Under the pieces are notes generated by a model, which was not told the origin of the DNA, did no database searches, and was given only the letters and a program-made list of their open reading frames with translations. A stretch of 64,000 nucleotides of DNA, taken from the NCBI RefSeq assembly GCF_006443095.1, contig NZ_VFWZ01000009.1, positions 192,990-256,989 of the forward strand. The letters run 5' to 3'. The position numbers and the translations under genes are program-made. Every line of letters begins with the position of its first letter. Within the stretch, counting starts at the first letter, position 1. Below are positions 33,870 through 43,661 of the stretch, in pieces. This DNA comes from Aquimarina algicola. Its GTDB lineage: Bacteria > Bacteroidota > Bacteroidia > Flavobacteriales > Flavobacteriaceae.

Positions 33870-34664
33870 ATGAAAAAAGTAACAATTATAGGAGTAGGCA
33901 ACTTAGGTAAATCAATACTATCCGGTTTAGCAGCTAGTGATATAATAGATGCATCTGATATTACAGCAGTAGATAAATCAAAGTACAACCTCAAAGAAGT
34001 TGAAGAAAAACTAAACATTTCTATTTCTCAAGATATTATTACATCGATAAAAGGTGTAAAATGGATTATTCTCTGTGTTCAACCAAGACAATTAGATCTG
34101 GTATTAGAAGAAATTAAAGATAAACTCACATCAGATCAAATTTTGATTTCTACCGTGACAGGAACATCTATTGCAGAAATTAATGAGGTTGTTCCTGATA
34201 ATAAAGTAGTACGAGTAATGCCTAATACAGGAGCTTCAAAAAAACTGTCAATGACCTGTATAGCAGCAAATGAAGATGTAAAAGAAGAATTAAAGTTTGT
34301 TGAAGAAATGTTTGATACTATTGGGAGAACATTGATCATCGAAGAACGATTAATGCAAGCAGCTACAGTTTTGGGAGCGAGTGGTATCGCATTCTTTTTA
34401 AGATTTCTAAGAGCCATGATACAAGGGGGAATACAAATGGGTTTCCATCCGCATGAAGCTCAAATTATAGCAGTACAAACCGCGATAGGAGCAGCAACAT
34501 TGGTTGCAAAAAATGGAACACATCCCGAACGTGAAATTGATAAAGTCACAACTCCACAAGGATGCACAATAGAAGGATTAAACGAAATGGAGCATCAAGG
34601 ACTTAGCTCATCCGTAATCAAAGGAGTAATGGCTTCTTATGAAAAGATAAATACGATAAAATAA
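33870..34664 (+). CDS. proC: Pyrroline-5-carboxylate reductase
   Basis: Last step of proline synthesis. The 264-residue protein begins VTIIGVGNLGKSILSGL (NAD(P)-binding) and has the conserved RVMPNTGA and the C-terminal VTTPQGCTIEGLNEME, corresponding to the P5CR signature. Its ATG lies 3 nt after the argC stop. Embedding a proline gene among arginine genes suggests joint control of the glutamate-derived pathways. Confidence 0.95.
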   Translation: MKKVTIIGVGNLGKSILSGLAASDIIDASDITAVDKSKYNLKEVEEKLNISISQDIITSIKGVKWIILCVQPRQLDLVLEEIKDKLTSDQILISTVTGTSIAEINEVVPDNKVVRVMPNTGASKKLSMTCIAANEDVKEELKFVEEMFDTIGRTLIIEERLMQAATVLGASGIAFFLRFLRAMIQGGIQMGFHPHEAQIIAVQTAIGAATLVAKNGTHPEREIDKVTTPQGCTIEGLNEMEHQGLSSSVIKGVMASYEKINTIK

Positions 34665-34726
34665 TTGATGGGGATCAATTATAAATAAAATGAATGACTT
34701 GAAATCACAAACAAAAAACCAAAGAA

Positions 34727-35866
34727 ATGAAACTATTTGATGTATATCCTTTATATGATGTAGAGCCTGTAAATGCATATGGTTGTATTGTAGAAGACAA
34801 AGATGGAATAGAATATCTTGACCTATATGGCGGGCATGGAGTGATTTCTATTGGGCATTCACATCCTTATTACATAAAAAAAGTAAAAGAACAATTAGAA
34901 AAGATCAGTTTCTATTCTAATGCCGTTCAAAATAATATGCAATTGCAACTGGCAGAAAAATTAGGAAGACTCTCTGGTTATGAAGACTATCAATTATTTT
35001 TATGTAATTCGGGAGCCGAAGCTAATGAAAATGCTTTGAAATTAGCTTCTTTTTACACAGATAAATCGAGAGTGATTGCATTTGATAATGCTTTTCATGG
35101 GCGAACATCAGCAGCTGTTGCTGCTACTGATAATAAGAAGATCAACGCACCACTCAATCAACAACAGCAAGTTACTTTTTTGCCACTTAATGACATTAAC
35201 TCAGTAAAATCCGAATTACAAAAAGGAGATGTATGTGCTATAATTATAGAACCCATTCAAGGAGTAGGAGGTCTAGATCAAGGTACATCAAGCTTTTTTA
35301 AAGAACTGGAAGTTTTATGCCATGAGTTTGGGGCAGTTTTAATTTTAGATGAGGTACAGTCAGGATATGGTAGAAGTGGTAAATTTTTTGCACATCAATA
35401 CCATGGGATCACTCCAGATATTATTTCTATAGCAAAGGGCATGGGCAATGGTTTTCCAATAGGGGGAATCATGATAGCACCTCACATAAAACCTAGTTAT
35501 GGATTATTAGGAACTACTTTCGGAGGTAATCATCTGGCTTGCGCAGCCGCTTTAGGGGTTTTAGATGTTATCGAAAAAGAAGATCTTATAAATAATGCAG
35601 AAAAGATTGGAACATATTTTTTCTCAAAAGCATCTGAACTTCCTGGAATAAAAAAAATAAAGGGAAAAGGATTAATGTTAGGGGTAGAGTTTGATTTTGA
35701 AGTTAGTGATCTAAGAAAAAAACTCATCTATGAGCAACATATTTTTACAGGAGGAGCAATGAACAAAAAATTGTTACGAATACTTCCTCCATTAACAGCC
35801 GGGACAAAAGAGATTGATCAATTTATTAAAGCATTGCAAAATGTACTAGTGTTAGAAAAAGCTTAA
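34727..35866 (+). CDS. argD: N-acylornithine aminotransferase (class III)
   Basis: PLP enzyme transaminating N-acylglutamate semialdehyde to N-acylornithine. The 379-residue protein has CNSGAEANENALKLA, the cofactor Asp in LILDEVQSGYGRSGKF, and the Schiff-base lysine in SIAKGMGNGFPIGG. It follows proC after 62 nt. Ornithine aminotransferase is the alternative in this fold, but the gene order supports ArgD. Confidence 0.94.
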   Translation: MKLFDVYPLYDVEPVNAYGCIVEDKDGIEYLDLYGGHGVISIGHSHPYYIKKVKEQLEKISFYSNAVQNNMQLQLAEKLGRLSGYEDYQLFLCNSGAEANENALKLASFYTDKSRVIAFDNAFHGRTSAAVAATDNKKINAPLNQQQQVTFLPLNDINSVKSELQKGDVCAIIIEPIQGVGGLDQGTSSFFKELEVLCHEFGAVLILDEVQSGYGRSGKFFAHQYHGITPDIISIAKGMGNGFPIGGIMIAPHIKPSYGLLGTTFGGNHLACAAALGVLDVIEKEDLINNAEKIGTYFFSKASELPGIKKIKGKGLMLGVEFDFEVSDLRKKLIYEQHIFTGGAMNKKLLRILPPLTAGTKEIDQFIKALQNVLVLEKA

Positions 35867-35869
35867 AAT

Positions 35870-37066
35870 ATGGGTAGAGTATTAGACATATCAAAGAGAA
35901 ATTTGGTTTTGCAACATATGGCAGCTCTAATTGATCAAAATAGAGAAGTTATCATTAAAGCAAACCAAAAAGATATAAAGGAATACAAAGGAGCTGATAA
36001 AGCAATGTTTGATCGATTAAAAGTTGATGAAGCAAAAATCGATGGGATGATTTTATCTTTAAAACAATTAGTAAAACAAGATGATCCAATTGGTGTAGAA
36101 CGATTTCAATTCACACATGAAAATGGAATGAAAATCTTTAATAAAACGGCTCCCTTTGGAACAATACTAATTATTTATGAATCAAGACCGGATGTTACCA
36201 TCGAAGCTGCCGGAATTGCATTTAAATCTGGTAATACGATTTTACTCAAAGGAGGCAAAGAATCTATTCATTCTAATCTTGAACTTGTAAAACTTTGGCA
36301 TATCTCACTTCTCGAAGCAAATGTTGAGACAAATTGGGTGCAATACCTAGATTACGATAGAAAAAAGACACAAGCATTTCTAGAAAAACCTACACAAAAC
36401 CTGGACTTGATTGTGCCAAGAGGCGGCGAAAAGCTAATCGAATTCGTAAAGACTCACGCTACATGTCCGGTAATCGTAAGCGGTAGAGGAAACAATTTTG
36501 TGTATGTTCATAAAGATTCAGACAAAGCATTAGCCATTGACACTATTATAAATGGTAAAACCGATAAAATATCAGCCTGTAATGCAGTAGATAAAGTTTT
36601 AATAGATAAAGATATGTCTAATAAAGAAGATTTTATACAAAATCTTATTGTAAAGCTTAAGCATTATAATGTAGAAATATTAGGAGATACCTCCCTTTCC
36701 AGGTTTGAAGAAATTGAACCAATAACTAACGATTCTGTTTGGTATGAAGAGTTTTTAGATTACAAAATTGTTTTGGGAGAGGTTGAAAATACAATCAGTG
36801 CGATTTCAAAAATAAATCAATATAGCGGGGGACATTCTGCTGCTATAATTACAAACGACCAAAAAGAATCAGAAACCTTTATGTCTTCTGTAGATTGTGC
36901 AGCAGTGTATCACAATGCATCTACACGATTTACAGACGGTTTTCAATTAGGGTTAGGAGGAGAATTAGCAATAAGTACAGATAAGTTACACCAAAGAGGA
37001 CCTATAGGACTGCAGCATTTGGTAACAAATAAATGGTATATACATGGCGATGGGCAAATCAGATAA
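35870..37066 (+). CDS. proA: Gamma-glutamyl phosphate reductase
   Basis: Second step of proline synthesis. The 398-residue aldehyde-dehydrogenase-fold protein has LIIYESRPDVTIEAAGIAFK, LIVPRGGEKLIEFVK and the catalytic Cys in KISACNAVDKVLI. It starts 3 nt after argD and overlaps proB by 23 nt. Confidence 0.95.
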   Translation: MGRVLDISKRNLVLQHMAALIDQNREVIIKANQKDIKEYKGADKAMFDRLKVDEAKIDGMILSLKQLVKQDDPIGVERFQFTHENGMKIFNKTAPFGTILIIYESRPDVTIEAAGIAFKSGNTILLKGGKESIHSNLELVKLWHISLLEANVETNWVQYLDYDRKKTQAFLEKPTQNLDLIVPRGGEKLIEFVKTHATCPVIVSGRGNNFVYVHKDSDKALAIDTIINGKTDKISACNAVDKVLIDKDMSNKEDFIQNLIVKLKHYNVEILGDTSLSRFEEIEPITNDSVWYEEFLDYKIVLGEVENTISAISKINQYSGGHSAAIITNDQKESETFMSSVDCAAVYHNASTRFTDGFQLGLGGELAISTDKLHQRGPIGLQHLVTNKWYIHGDGQIR

Positions 37067-37844
37067 AAAGAGAGTAGTATTAAAAATAGGATCAAATACA
37101 CTTACTAAAGAGACTGATCAAATCTCTAGAGGTAAGATCGAGGATATTGGCAGGCAAATTGTTGCATTACAAAATGAATATGAATTTGTAATCGTAAGCT
37201 CCGGAGCGATTGCAGTGGCAAAGCAATTTGTGAATTTAGAGAGTAATGGTAAAGAAATTAATGTAAAACAAGCATTAGCATCAATAGGGCAACCACATTT
37301 GATGCGAATATTTCAAGAAAGTTTCAGAGATCTTGGATTGCTCACTTCTCAATGTTTGTTATCCTACTCAGATTTTGAGAGAGAACAATCAAAAAAGAAT
37401 ATTGTAAATACGATCAATGTGCTTGTAGCCAATAAATATATCCCAATCATCAACGAAAATGATACTGTAGCAACTGATGAGATTCAATTTGGTGATAATG
37501 ATAAGCTAGCGGGTTTAACTGCTTCACTTATAGAGGCTGATGTATTGGTAATTGCAACCAATACAAATGGAATTTGTACCAAAGCTTCTGTTGAAAACAA
37601 TACGTATCAAACCATAAAAGAAGTACACGATATTCAAGCCTTAAAAAATGAAGTTGTATCCTCTGTTTCTTCACATGGAACAGGGGGGATGCAGTCTAAA
37701 ATTGAAGCCGCCAAAATCGCAAAAACATCAAACATTGAAACTTGGATAGTAAACGGGATAAGAGATAATTTTATGATCGATGCCATCCAAAATACAATTC
37801 CATTCACAAAAATTAAAACAGAAGAGAAAACAGAAGTAAGATGA
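37044..37844 (+). CDS. proB: Glutamate 5-kinase, short form without PUA domain
   Basis: First step of proline synthesis. The 266-residue amino-acid-kinase-fold protein has VVLKIGSNTLTKE, VIVSSGAIAVA, the nucleotide-site INENDTVATDEIQFGDND, and GTGGMQSKIEAAKIA. The C-terminal PUA domain found in many ProB proteins (about 370 residues) is absent, so allosteric behaviour may differ. The start is ATG 37044 or 37050; both overlap proA. ProB comes after ProA, the reverse of most bacteria. Confidence 0.94.
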   Translation: MAMGKSDKKRVVLKIGSNTLTKETDQISRGKIEDIGRQIVALQNEYEFVIVSSGAIAVAKQFVNLESNGKEINVKQALASIGQPHLMRIFQESFRDLGLLTSQCLLSYSDFEREQSKKNIVNTINVLVANKYIPIINENDTVATDEIQFGDNDKLAGLTASLIEADVLVIATNTNGICTKASVENNTYQTIKEVHDIQALKNEVVSSVSSHGTGGMQSKIEAAKIAKTSNIETWIVNGIRDNFMIDAIQNTIPFTKIKTEEKTEVR

Positions 37845-38785
37845 AAAACTATTTTTCTATAAATGATATAGACTCCCTGGATACTTGGGTAGAAGAAGCT
37901 ATAGCACTAAAACAAAATCCTTTGACAAACAAAGATTTGGGTAAAGATAAAACCATTGGGTTATTATTTTTTAATCCAAGTTTGCGTACCCGTTTAAGTA
38001 CTCAAAAAGCAGCTTTAAATCTCGGTATGAATGTGATGGTGATGAATTTTACAGGAGAGGGATGGTCTTTAGAATATGGAGATGGAACAGTAATGGATCA
38101 AGGCAACTCTGAGCATGTTAAAGAAGCGGCACAAGTCGTTTCACAATACTGCGATGTTTTGGCGATTCGCGCATTTGCCAGTCTCAAAAATAGAGAAGAT
38201 GATTATAGTGAGAAAGTGTTGAAAAGTTTTATGGAGTTTGCAACGATTCCTATCGTCAATATGGAAAGTGCCGCAGGGCATCCGTTGCAGGCATTGACAG
38301 ATGCAATTACGATTACTGAACATAAAAAAGCAAACAAACCAAAAGTTGTATTATCATGGGCGCCGCATCCAAAAGCTTTGCCTCAGGCCGTCGCTAATTC
38401 GTTTGTAGAAATGATGCAGCAAATGGACGCACATTTTGTAATTACCCATCCAAAAGGATTTGAGTTAGCTAATCATATTACTAAAGAGGTGCCCATTGAT
38501 TACAACCAGGATAATGCATTGAAAGATGCAGATTTTGTATATGTCAAAAATTGGAGTTCGTATCATGACTATGGTAAAATTGGTAAGGATTCTAGCTGGA
38601 AAATCACCGAAGAAAAAATGAAACATACTGCAAATGCAAAGTTTATGCATTGTCTGCCAGTAAGAAGAAATGTTGTGGTAGATGACAAAGTTATTGATAG
38701 TGAAAATTCTATAGTTATAGAACAAGCCAATAATAGAACATATGCAGCACAGTTAGTGCTGAAGAAGATTCTTGAAAAACAATAA
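37841..38785 (+). CDS. argF': N-succinylornithine (N-acylornithine) carbamoyltransferase
   Basis: Carbamoylates N-acylornithine, the variant step of Bacteroidota arginine synthesis. The 314-residue protein has the carbamoyl-phosphate loop FFNPSLRTRLST, SAAGHPLQALTDA and HCLPVRRNVVVDD, typical of ArgF' rather than ordinary OTCase. At the position that switches acetyl versus succinyl specificity (Glu in the Xanthomonas-type enzyme, Pro in the Bacteroides-type enzyme), this protein appears to have Ser90 (QGNSEHVKEAA), which suggests succinylornithine use. It overlaps proB by 4 nt. Confidence 0.92.
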   Translation: MKNYFSINDIDSLDTWVEEAIALKQNPLTNKDLGKDKTIGLLFFNPSLRTRLSTQKAALNLGMNVMVMNFTGEGWSLEYGDGTVMDQGNSEHVKEAAQVVSQYCDVLAIRAFASLKNREDDYSEKVLKSFMEFATIPIVNMESAAGHPLQALTDAITITEHKKANKPKVVLSWAPHPKALPQAVANSFVEMMQQMDAHFVITHPKGFELANHITKEVPIDYNQDNALKDADFVYVKNWSSYHDYGKIGKDSSWKITEEKMKHTANAKFMHCLPVRRNVVVDDKVIDSENSIVIEQANNRTYAAQLVLKKILEKQ

Positions 38786-38786
38786 T

Positions 38787-39569
38787 ATGAAAAGGCAAAA
38801 ACTGTTAGTAATAAAGATAGGTGGAAACATTATAGAAAATCAAGATGCTTTAGATTCTTTTCTAAAAGATTTTTCTAAGATCAAAGGCCCAAAAATCTTA
38901 GTGCATGGAGGAGGTAAATCTGCTACGCAACTGGCATCAAAACTTGGAGTTAAGACAGAGATGGTAGGAGGGAGAAGGATTACTTCTTCAGAAAATTTAG
39001 ATATAGTAGTTATGACCTATGCCGGATTATTGAATAAAAAGATAGTTTCCGGCTTACAGAAATATAAATGTAATGCTTTAGGATTAACAGGAGCAGATGC
39101 CAATGTTATTGTTGCAGAAAAAAGGCCCGTACAATTTGTTGATTATGGATATGTAGGAGATGTTAATTCGGTAAACTCAAAGGTGATCAAAGGCTTTTTA
39201 GATTTAGAGATCACTCCGATTTTTTGTGCAGTAACACACGATGCAGACGGACAATTATTTAATACCAATGCCGATACTATTGCATCAGAAATAGCTTCTG
39301 CAATGAGTAAAGCATACGAGGTATCCTTGTTATATTGTTTTGAGTTAAAAGGAGTTCTTGAAGATATTAATGACAAAGAGTCTGTCATAGAACATATCGA
39401 TTTAGAGAAATACAAAGTATTACAAAAAGCAGAGGTGATAGCTGACGGAATGCTACCCAAACTTCAAAATTGTTTCGAGGCATTGCAAAAAAATGTAAGT
39501 AAAGTATATATCGCTAATGCAGAATTCATAAAAGATAAAAACACAAAATGTACAACATTGACTTTATAA
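38787..39569 (+). CDS. argB: N-acylglutamate kinase
   Basis: Phosphorylates N-acetyl/N-succinyl glutamate. I chose ATG 38787 (MKRQKLLVIKIGGNIIEN, 260 residues), 1 nt after the argF' stop; an in-frame TTG at 38772 lies inside argF'. Motifs are KIGGN, ILVHGGGKSATQLASKLG, and NTNADTIASEIASAM, all typical of ArgB. The next gene argE follows after 4 nt. Confidence 0.95.
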   Translation: MKRQKLLVIKIGGNIIENQDALDSFLKDFSKIKGPKILVHGGGKSATQLASKLGVKTEMVGGRRITSSENLDIVVMTYAGLLNKKIVSGLQKYKCNALGLTGADANVIVAEKRPVQFVDYGYVGDVNSVNSKVIKGFLDLEITPIFCAVTHDADGQLFNTNADTIASEIASAMSKAYEVSLLYCFELKGVLEDINDKESVIEHIDLEKYKVLQKAEVIADGMLPKLQNCFEALQKNVSKVYIANAEFIKDKNTKCTTLTL

Positions 39570-39573
39570 ACTA

Positions 39574-40638
39574 ATGATAGAACAATTAACAAATAAAGCA
39601 ATAGAACTATTACAAAGGTTAATAGAGACACCTTCTTTTTCTTCAGAAGAAGAAAAAACAGCTTTGCTGATAGAAGATTGGTTCAAACAATACAGCATTC
39701 CTTTTGAAAGAGAAAACAACAATGTTTGGGCTTATAATAAGCACTTTGATGTTTCTAAACCTACTGTTTTGCTTAATTCTCATCATGATACTGTAAAACC
39801 AAACGGGAATTATACTAATGATCCTTTTCAAGCCTTTGTAGATGACGGAAAATTATATGGTTTAGGTAGCAATGATGCCGGAGGGTGCTTAGTTTCTTTA
39901 TTAGCAACATTTACTCATTTTTACGATCAGGAATTTCTAAAATACAATTTTGTAATCGTAGCTTCTGCAGAAGAAGAAAGTAGTGGTCCACTGGGATTAA
40001 AAAGTGTATTAAAACATTTAAAAAATGTTGAATTTGCCATTGTAGGAGAACCAACTTTAATGCAACTGGCAGTTGCAGAAAAAGGTCTATTGGTCTTGGA
40101 TGTATCTGTAAAAGGAACAGCCAGTCATGCTGCGCATCCAAATGATGATAATGCTATTTATAATGCTCTGGATGTTATTTCCTGGTTCAAAGAATATGAA
40201 TTTGAAGAAGAATCTGAAGCCTTAGGAAAAGTGAAGATGACTGTCACGCAAATCAATGCAGGCAAACAGCACAATGTAGTGCCTGCTCAATGTGATTTGG
40301 TAGTAGATATTAGAGTGAATGACAAATACAGGAATATAGAGATTTTAGATATTGTAAAAGATGCAATGCCTCAAAACGTTGAGGTACAACCAAGATCATT
40401 GCATTTGCAATCCTCATCGATTCCTATAGATCACCCCGTAGTACAATCAGGTTTAGCCTTAGGAAGAACTACATATGGGTCACCAACTCTGTCGGATCAA
40501 TCTGTATTAAGCTGCCCGTCATTAAAACTTGGCCCGGGGGATTCAACCAGATCGCACTCTGCCAATGAATTTATTTACATCAATGAAATCAGAGAAGGAA
40601 TCGAATTATATATCAAGATATTAAAAGGAATTGTATAA
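39574..40638 (+). CDS. argE: M20 deacylase of arginine synthesis (N-acylcitrulline deacylase)
   Basis: Metallopeptidase-like deacylase of 354 residues. Metal ligands are visible in LLNSHHDTVKPNG (His), YGLGSNDAGGCLVSLL (Asp), ASAEEESSGPLG (Glu) and the C-terminal STRSHSANEFIYINEI (His). Because the carbamoyltransferase acts on acylornithine, the likely substrate is N-succinyl- or N-acetylcitrulline rather than acylornithine. It precedes argH by 49 nt. Confidence 0.92.
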   Translation: MIEQLTNKAIELLQRLIETPSFSSEEEKTALLIEDWFKQYSIPFERENNNVWAYNKHFDVSKPTVLLNSHHDTVKPNGNYTNDPFQAFVDDGKLYGLGSNDAGGCLVSLLATFTHFYDQEFLKYNFVIVASAEEESSGPLGLKSVLKHLKNVEFAIVGEPTLMQLAVAEKGLLVLDVSVKGTASHAAHPNDDNAIYNALDVISWFKEYEFEEESEALGKVKMTVTQINAGKQHNVVPAQCDLVVDIRVNDKYRNIEILDIVKDAMPQNVEVQPRSLHLQSSSIPIDHPVVQSGLALGRTTYGSPTLSDQSVLSCPSLKLGPGDSTRSHSANEFIYINEIREGIELYIKILKGIV

Positions 40639-40687
40639 AAGAGGTGTGTCCAGTTGATACTGGAATCCAAATATAAAATAATGAATT

Positions 40688-41965
40688 ATGAAACTTTGGG
40701 ATAAGGGATTACCAACAGATCAAAAGATAGGTATATTTACAGTAGGTAATGACAGACAGTTGGATTTGGTCATCGCAAAATATGATATACAAGCTACTTT
40801 GGCACATGCCAAGATGTTACATCAAATTAGTATTTTGTCAGATCAAGATATTTTTGATGTAGAAAAAGGACTGCATGCGCTTTCAAAAGAAGTAGAAGAG
40901 GGTACATTCACTATTGAAGATCAATTTGAAGATGTACATTCTAAAATTGAATTTGAATTAACAAATAGTATAGGAGAAGCAGGAAAGAAGATTCATACTG
41001 CTCGATCTCGAAATGATCAGGTTTTGGTAGCTATGCATTTGTATTTGAAAGATGAATTGAATCAAATTAAAGATTTGGTGAAAGCATTATCAAATAATCT
41101 ACTCACTCTTGCAGAACAATATAAAGATGTTTTATTACCGGGATATACACATTTACAAATTGCAATGCCCTCATCTTTTGGATTATGGTTTTCTGCATAT
41201 GCAGAGAGTTTTGTAGATGATCTATACTTTGTAAATGCAGCATACAAGGTTGTTGATCAAAACCCCTTGGGAAGCGCTGCCGGATATGGGAGTTCTTTTC
41301 CGATAGATAGAGCATTTACCACAAAAGAGTTAGGGTTTGAAACACTAAAATTTAATGTAGTAGCAGCTCAAATGAGTCGTGGTAAATCAGAAAAATCCAC
41401 TGCGTTTGCATTAAGTAGCGTAGCGGGAACACTTTCTAAAATGGCAATGGATGTCTGCCTGTACATGAGTCAAAATTTTGATTTTATGAGTATTCCTTCT
41501 CAGTTTACAACTGGATCAAGTATAATGCCGCATAAAAAAAATCCTGATGTTTTTGAGTTGATCAGAGGAAAATGCAATAAAATACAGGCGCTACCCTACG
41601 AATTAAGTTTACTAACCAATAATCTACCTAGCGGATATCATAGAGACTTACAATTACTTAAAGAAGGTATAGTGCCTGCCATTCAGGATACAAAAGCATG
41701 TTTAGAAATGTCTATTTATGCTTTAAAAAATGTAACCGTTAATCAAAATATTCTTAGAGATAAAAAGTATGATTACCTCTTTAGTGTTGATACATTAAAT
41801 ACATTGGTTATGAATGGAATGTCCTTTAGAGATGCTTATATAAACATTGGAAAAGATATTGAAAATAATAACTATCAACCCGAAAAAGATACTAAACATA
41901 CACATATTGGGAGCATAAATAATCTATGTCTTAATGAAATAAAAGAGAAGCTGAAACAAGTTTAA
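40688..41965 (+). CDS. argH: Argininosuccinate lyase
   Basis: Cleaves argininosuccinate to arginine and fumarate. The 425-residue fumarase-superfamily protein has HTARSRNDQVLVAMHLYLKD, YTHLQIAMPSSFGLW, and the signature TGSSIMPHKKNPDVFEL containing the catalytic Ser loop. It is the last gene of the operon and is followed by an intrinsic terminator. Confidence 0.97.
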   Translation: MKLWDKGLPTDQKIGIFTVGNDRQLDLVIAKYDIQATLAHAKMLHQISILSDQDIFDVEKGLHALSKEVEEGTFTIEDQFEDVHSKIEFELTNSIGEAGKKIHTARSRNDQVLVAMHLYLKDELNQIKDLVKALSNNLLTLAEQYKDVLLPGYTHLQIAMPSSFGLWFSAYAESFVDDLYFVNAAYKVVDQNPLGSAAGYGSSFPIDRAFTTKELGFETLKFNVVAAQMSRGKSEKSTAFALSSVAGTLSKMAMDVCLYMSQNFDFMSIPSQFTTGSSIMPHKKNPDVFELIRGKCNKIQALPYELSLLTNNLPSGYHRDLQLLKEGIVPAIQDTKACLEMSIYALKNVTVNQNILRDKKYDYLFSVDTLNTLVMNGMSFRDAYINIGKDIENNNYQPEKDTKHTHIGSINNLCLNEIKEKLKQV

Positions 41966-42008
41966 TTGAGTGTAAGTTGAGTTAGTTTAATTTTTTTGGT
42001 TTCAGCCT

Positions 42009-42048
42009 AGACCCTCAGTGGATTTGTCACCCTCTGAGGGTTGTTTTA
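42009..42048 (+). terminator. Intrinsic terminator of the arginine operon
   Basis: ACCCTCAG (42011-42018) pairs with CTGAGGGT (42034-42041) across a 15-nt loop, followed by TGTTTTA. Confidence 0.7.
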
Positions 42049-42126
42049 TACAGTAAAATTACAAACCTGTGCTATTGTATGCTATTAAAATGGTATCTTT
42101 AGATACATCATACAATTATTTTTAAA

Positions 42127-43032
42127 ATGGCTAAGAACAAAATTAATCGTAGACAAGCGGTAAAAAATATATCTTTGAGTTTGGGAGCTATTGGCGTTTC
42201 AGGAGCAATGATTCCTAATGAGTTTAAAAACACTTCAGAGACTATGGATAATTACATTCAATCATCTATCAAAGGAAATATAAATCACTCTGCATGTAGA
42301 TGGTGCTACCAAAAAATTCCTTTACAAGAATTCGCTCAAAAAGGAAAAGATATAGGCTTAAAAGCAATAGATTTATTAAAACCTGATGAATGGAAAATCG
42401 TTCAGGATGCAGGGTTAGAATGTTCATTAGCAACAGATACTTTTGCTAATATTATAGAAGGGTTTAATAATCCAAAGCATCACGAAGCATTACAAAAACA
42501 ATATATAGAACTTATTTCTAAAGCAGCTGATGCGGGAATAAAACAAGTCATCATTTTTTCGGGAAATCGAAATGGAATTTCTGACAAAGAAGGATGGGAA
42601 CAATGTGCTAAAGGATTAGATCCATTAGTAAAACATGCACAGAAAAATAATGTCACCTTGGTTATGGAGTTGTTGAATAGTAAAGTAGACCACGAAGATT
42701 ATCAATGTGATCACACGCCGTGGGGAGTTGCATTAGTTGACAAAATAGGATCGTCACATTTTAAACTTTTATATGATATTTACCATATGCAGATCATGGA
42801 AGGAGACATTATTGCTACAATCAAAAAGTATCATAACTATATCTCACATTATCATACCGGAGGAGTACCTGGCAGACATGAAATAAATGATACTCAAGAA
42901 CTAAATTACCCTGCGATCATGAAAGCTATTTTAGATACTAAATTTACGGGATTTGTAGCGCAAGAGTTTATACCCACTTATGACGATAAATTGGCTTCAT
43001 TAAAAGAGGCGATTACTATTTGTGATGTTTAG
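42127..43032 (+). CDS. TAT-exported TIM-barrel protein, hydroxypyruvate isomerase-like
   Basis: A 301-residue sugar phosphate isomerase/epimerase-family protein (AP endonuclease 2 fold). The N-terminus NRRQAVKNISLSLGAIGVSGA is a twin-arginine signal. The mature part shows the hydroxypyruvate-isomerase-like HSACRWCYQKIPLQEFA and metal-binding residues in VMELLNSKVDHEDY (Glu), KLLYDIYHMQIMEGD (Asp, His), HYHTGGVPGRHE (His) and GFVAQEFIP (Glu). The physiological substrate is unknown. Monocistronic, between the arginine terminator and a convergent small gene. Confidence 0.85.
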   Translation: MAKNKINRRQAVKNISLSLGAIGVSGAMIPNEFKNTSETMDNYIQSSIKGNINHSACRWCYQKIPLQEFAQKGKDIGLKAIDLLKPDEWKIVQDAGLECSLATDTFANIIEGFNNPKHHEALQKQYIELISKAADAGIKQVIIFSGNRNGISDKEGWEQCAKGLDPLVKHAQKNNVTLVMELLNSKVDHEDYQCDHTPWGVALVDKIGSSHFKLLYDIYHMQIMEGDIIATIKKYHNYISHYHTGGVPGRHEINDTQELNYPAIMKAILDTKFTGFVAQEFIPTYDDKLASLKEAITICDV

Positions 43033-43055
43033 GATGTGTAACAATGTTAGCGTAT

Positions 43056-43409
43056 TTAAGAAATTAAGGCTTTAATATCATTAATGACATTTATATTATG
43101 TCTTATATCAACATAAAGAATAAATAAAATTATAATTGCAATTATAAAACCTAATAAGATTCCATTATTATTACTTGAAAGTTTTTTAGAAGTTCTTAAG
43201 TATGATTTAGAAAGTTGCTTAGTGTATTTAGAAACTAATGCAAATGCAGGTGCAAAGATCAATACTACGATCAACATATCAATGAGTACAAGTAGATATC
43301 CTTGCTGATCGATATATTTTTTGATATACTTAATAATATATTGATTAATAAGCGTTGCTGATAATACAGCTACGGAATAAATAGCATATTTTGTGGTTTG
43401 TCTACTCAT
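43056..43409 (-). CDS. Small membrane protein of unknown function
   Basis: A 117-residue protein with three predicted membrane helices (about 8-25, 38-58 and 84-103) and a basic, Ser-rich loop (YTKQLSKSYLRTSKKLSS). No domain recognised. It is convergent with the TIM-barrel gene (23-nt gap) and divergent from the AraC-type regulator 250 bp away; I see no shared operator. Confidence 0.6.
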   Translation of the reverse strand: MSRQTTKYAIYSVAVLSATLINQYIIKYIKKYIDQQGYLLVLIDMLIVVLIFAPAFALVSKYTKQLSKSYLRTSKKLSSNNNGILLGFIIAIIILFILYVDIRHNINVINDIKALIS

Positions 43410-43661
43410 CTTAGGGGCTTAGTTTTATTTTAAAATCAAAAAATAGTAAAACTATAAGATTAAATCAAAATTTAAATACAGATTACAGAATTTAATTTTT
43501 TACTGTTTTTTTTAAAATCTGATAAGTATGTTGTTGTAGAAACTCTGGCAGGCTTGTTTGGAGTAATTGGTCAATAAAATATTTATATTGTTTACATTTA
43601 CTCTTTCCTAACTGAATAAAAATAAATCTAGCAAAATAGCTTACCTAACAAATAAAAAAGA

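Noticed and set aside
34672-34726. A second leader peptide upstream of argD
   Set aside because: The 62-nt gap has no frame rich in Arg or Pro and no terminator.
38772-38786. TTG start for argB inside argF'
   Set aside because: ATG 38787 gives the standard start just before KIGGN.
43410-43661. Regulatory site between the divergent small membrane gene and AraC-type gene
   Set aside because: AT-rich sequence without a convincing palindrome or a perfect -7 box.
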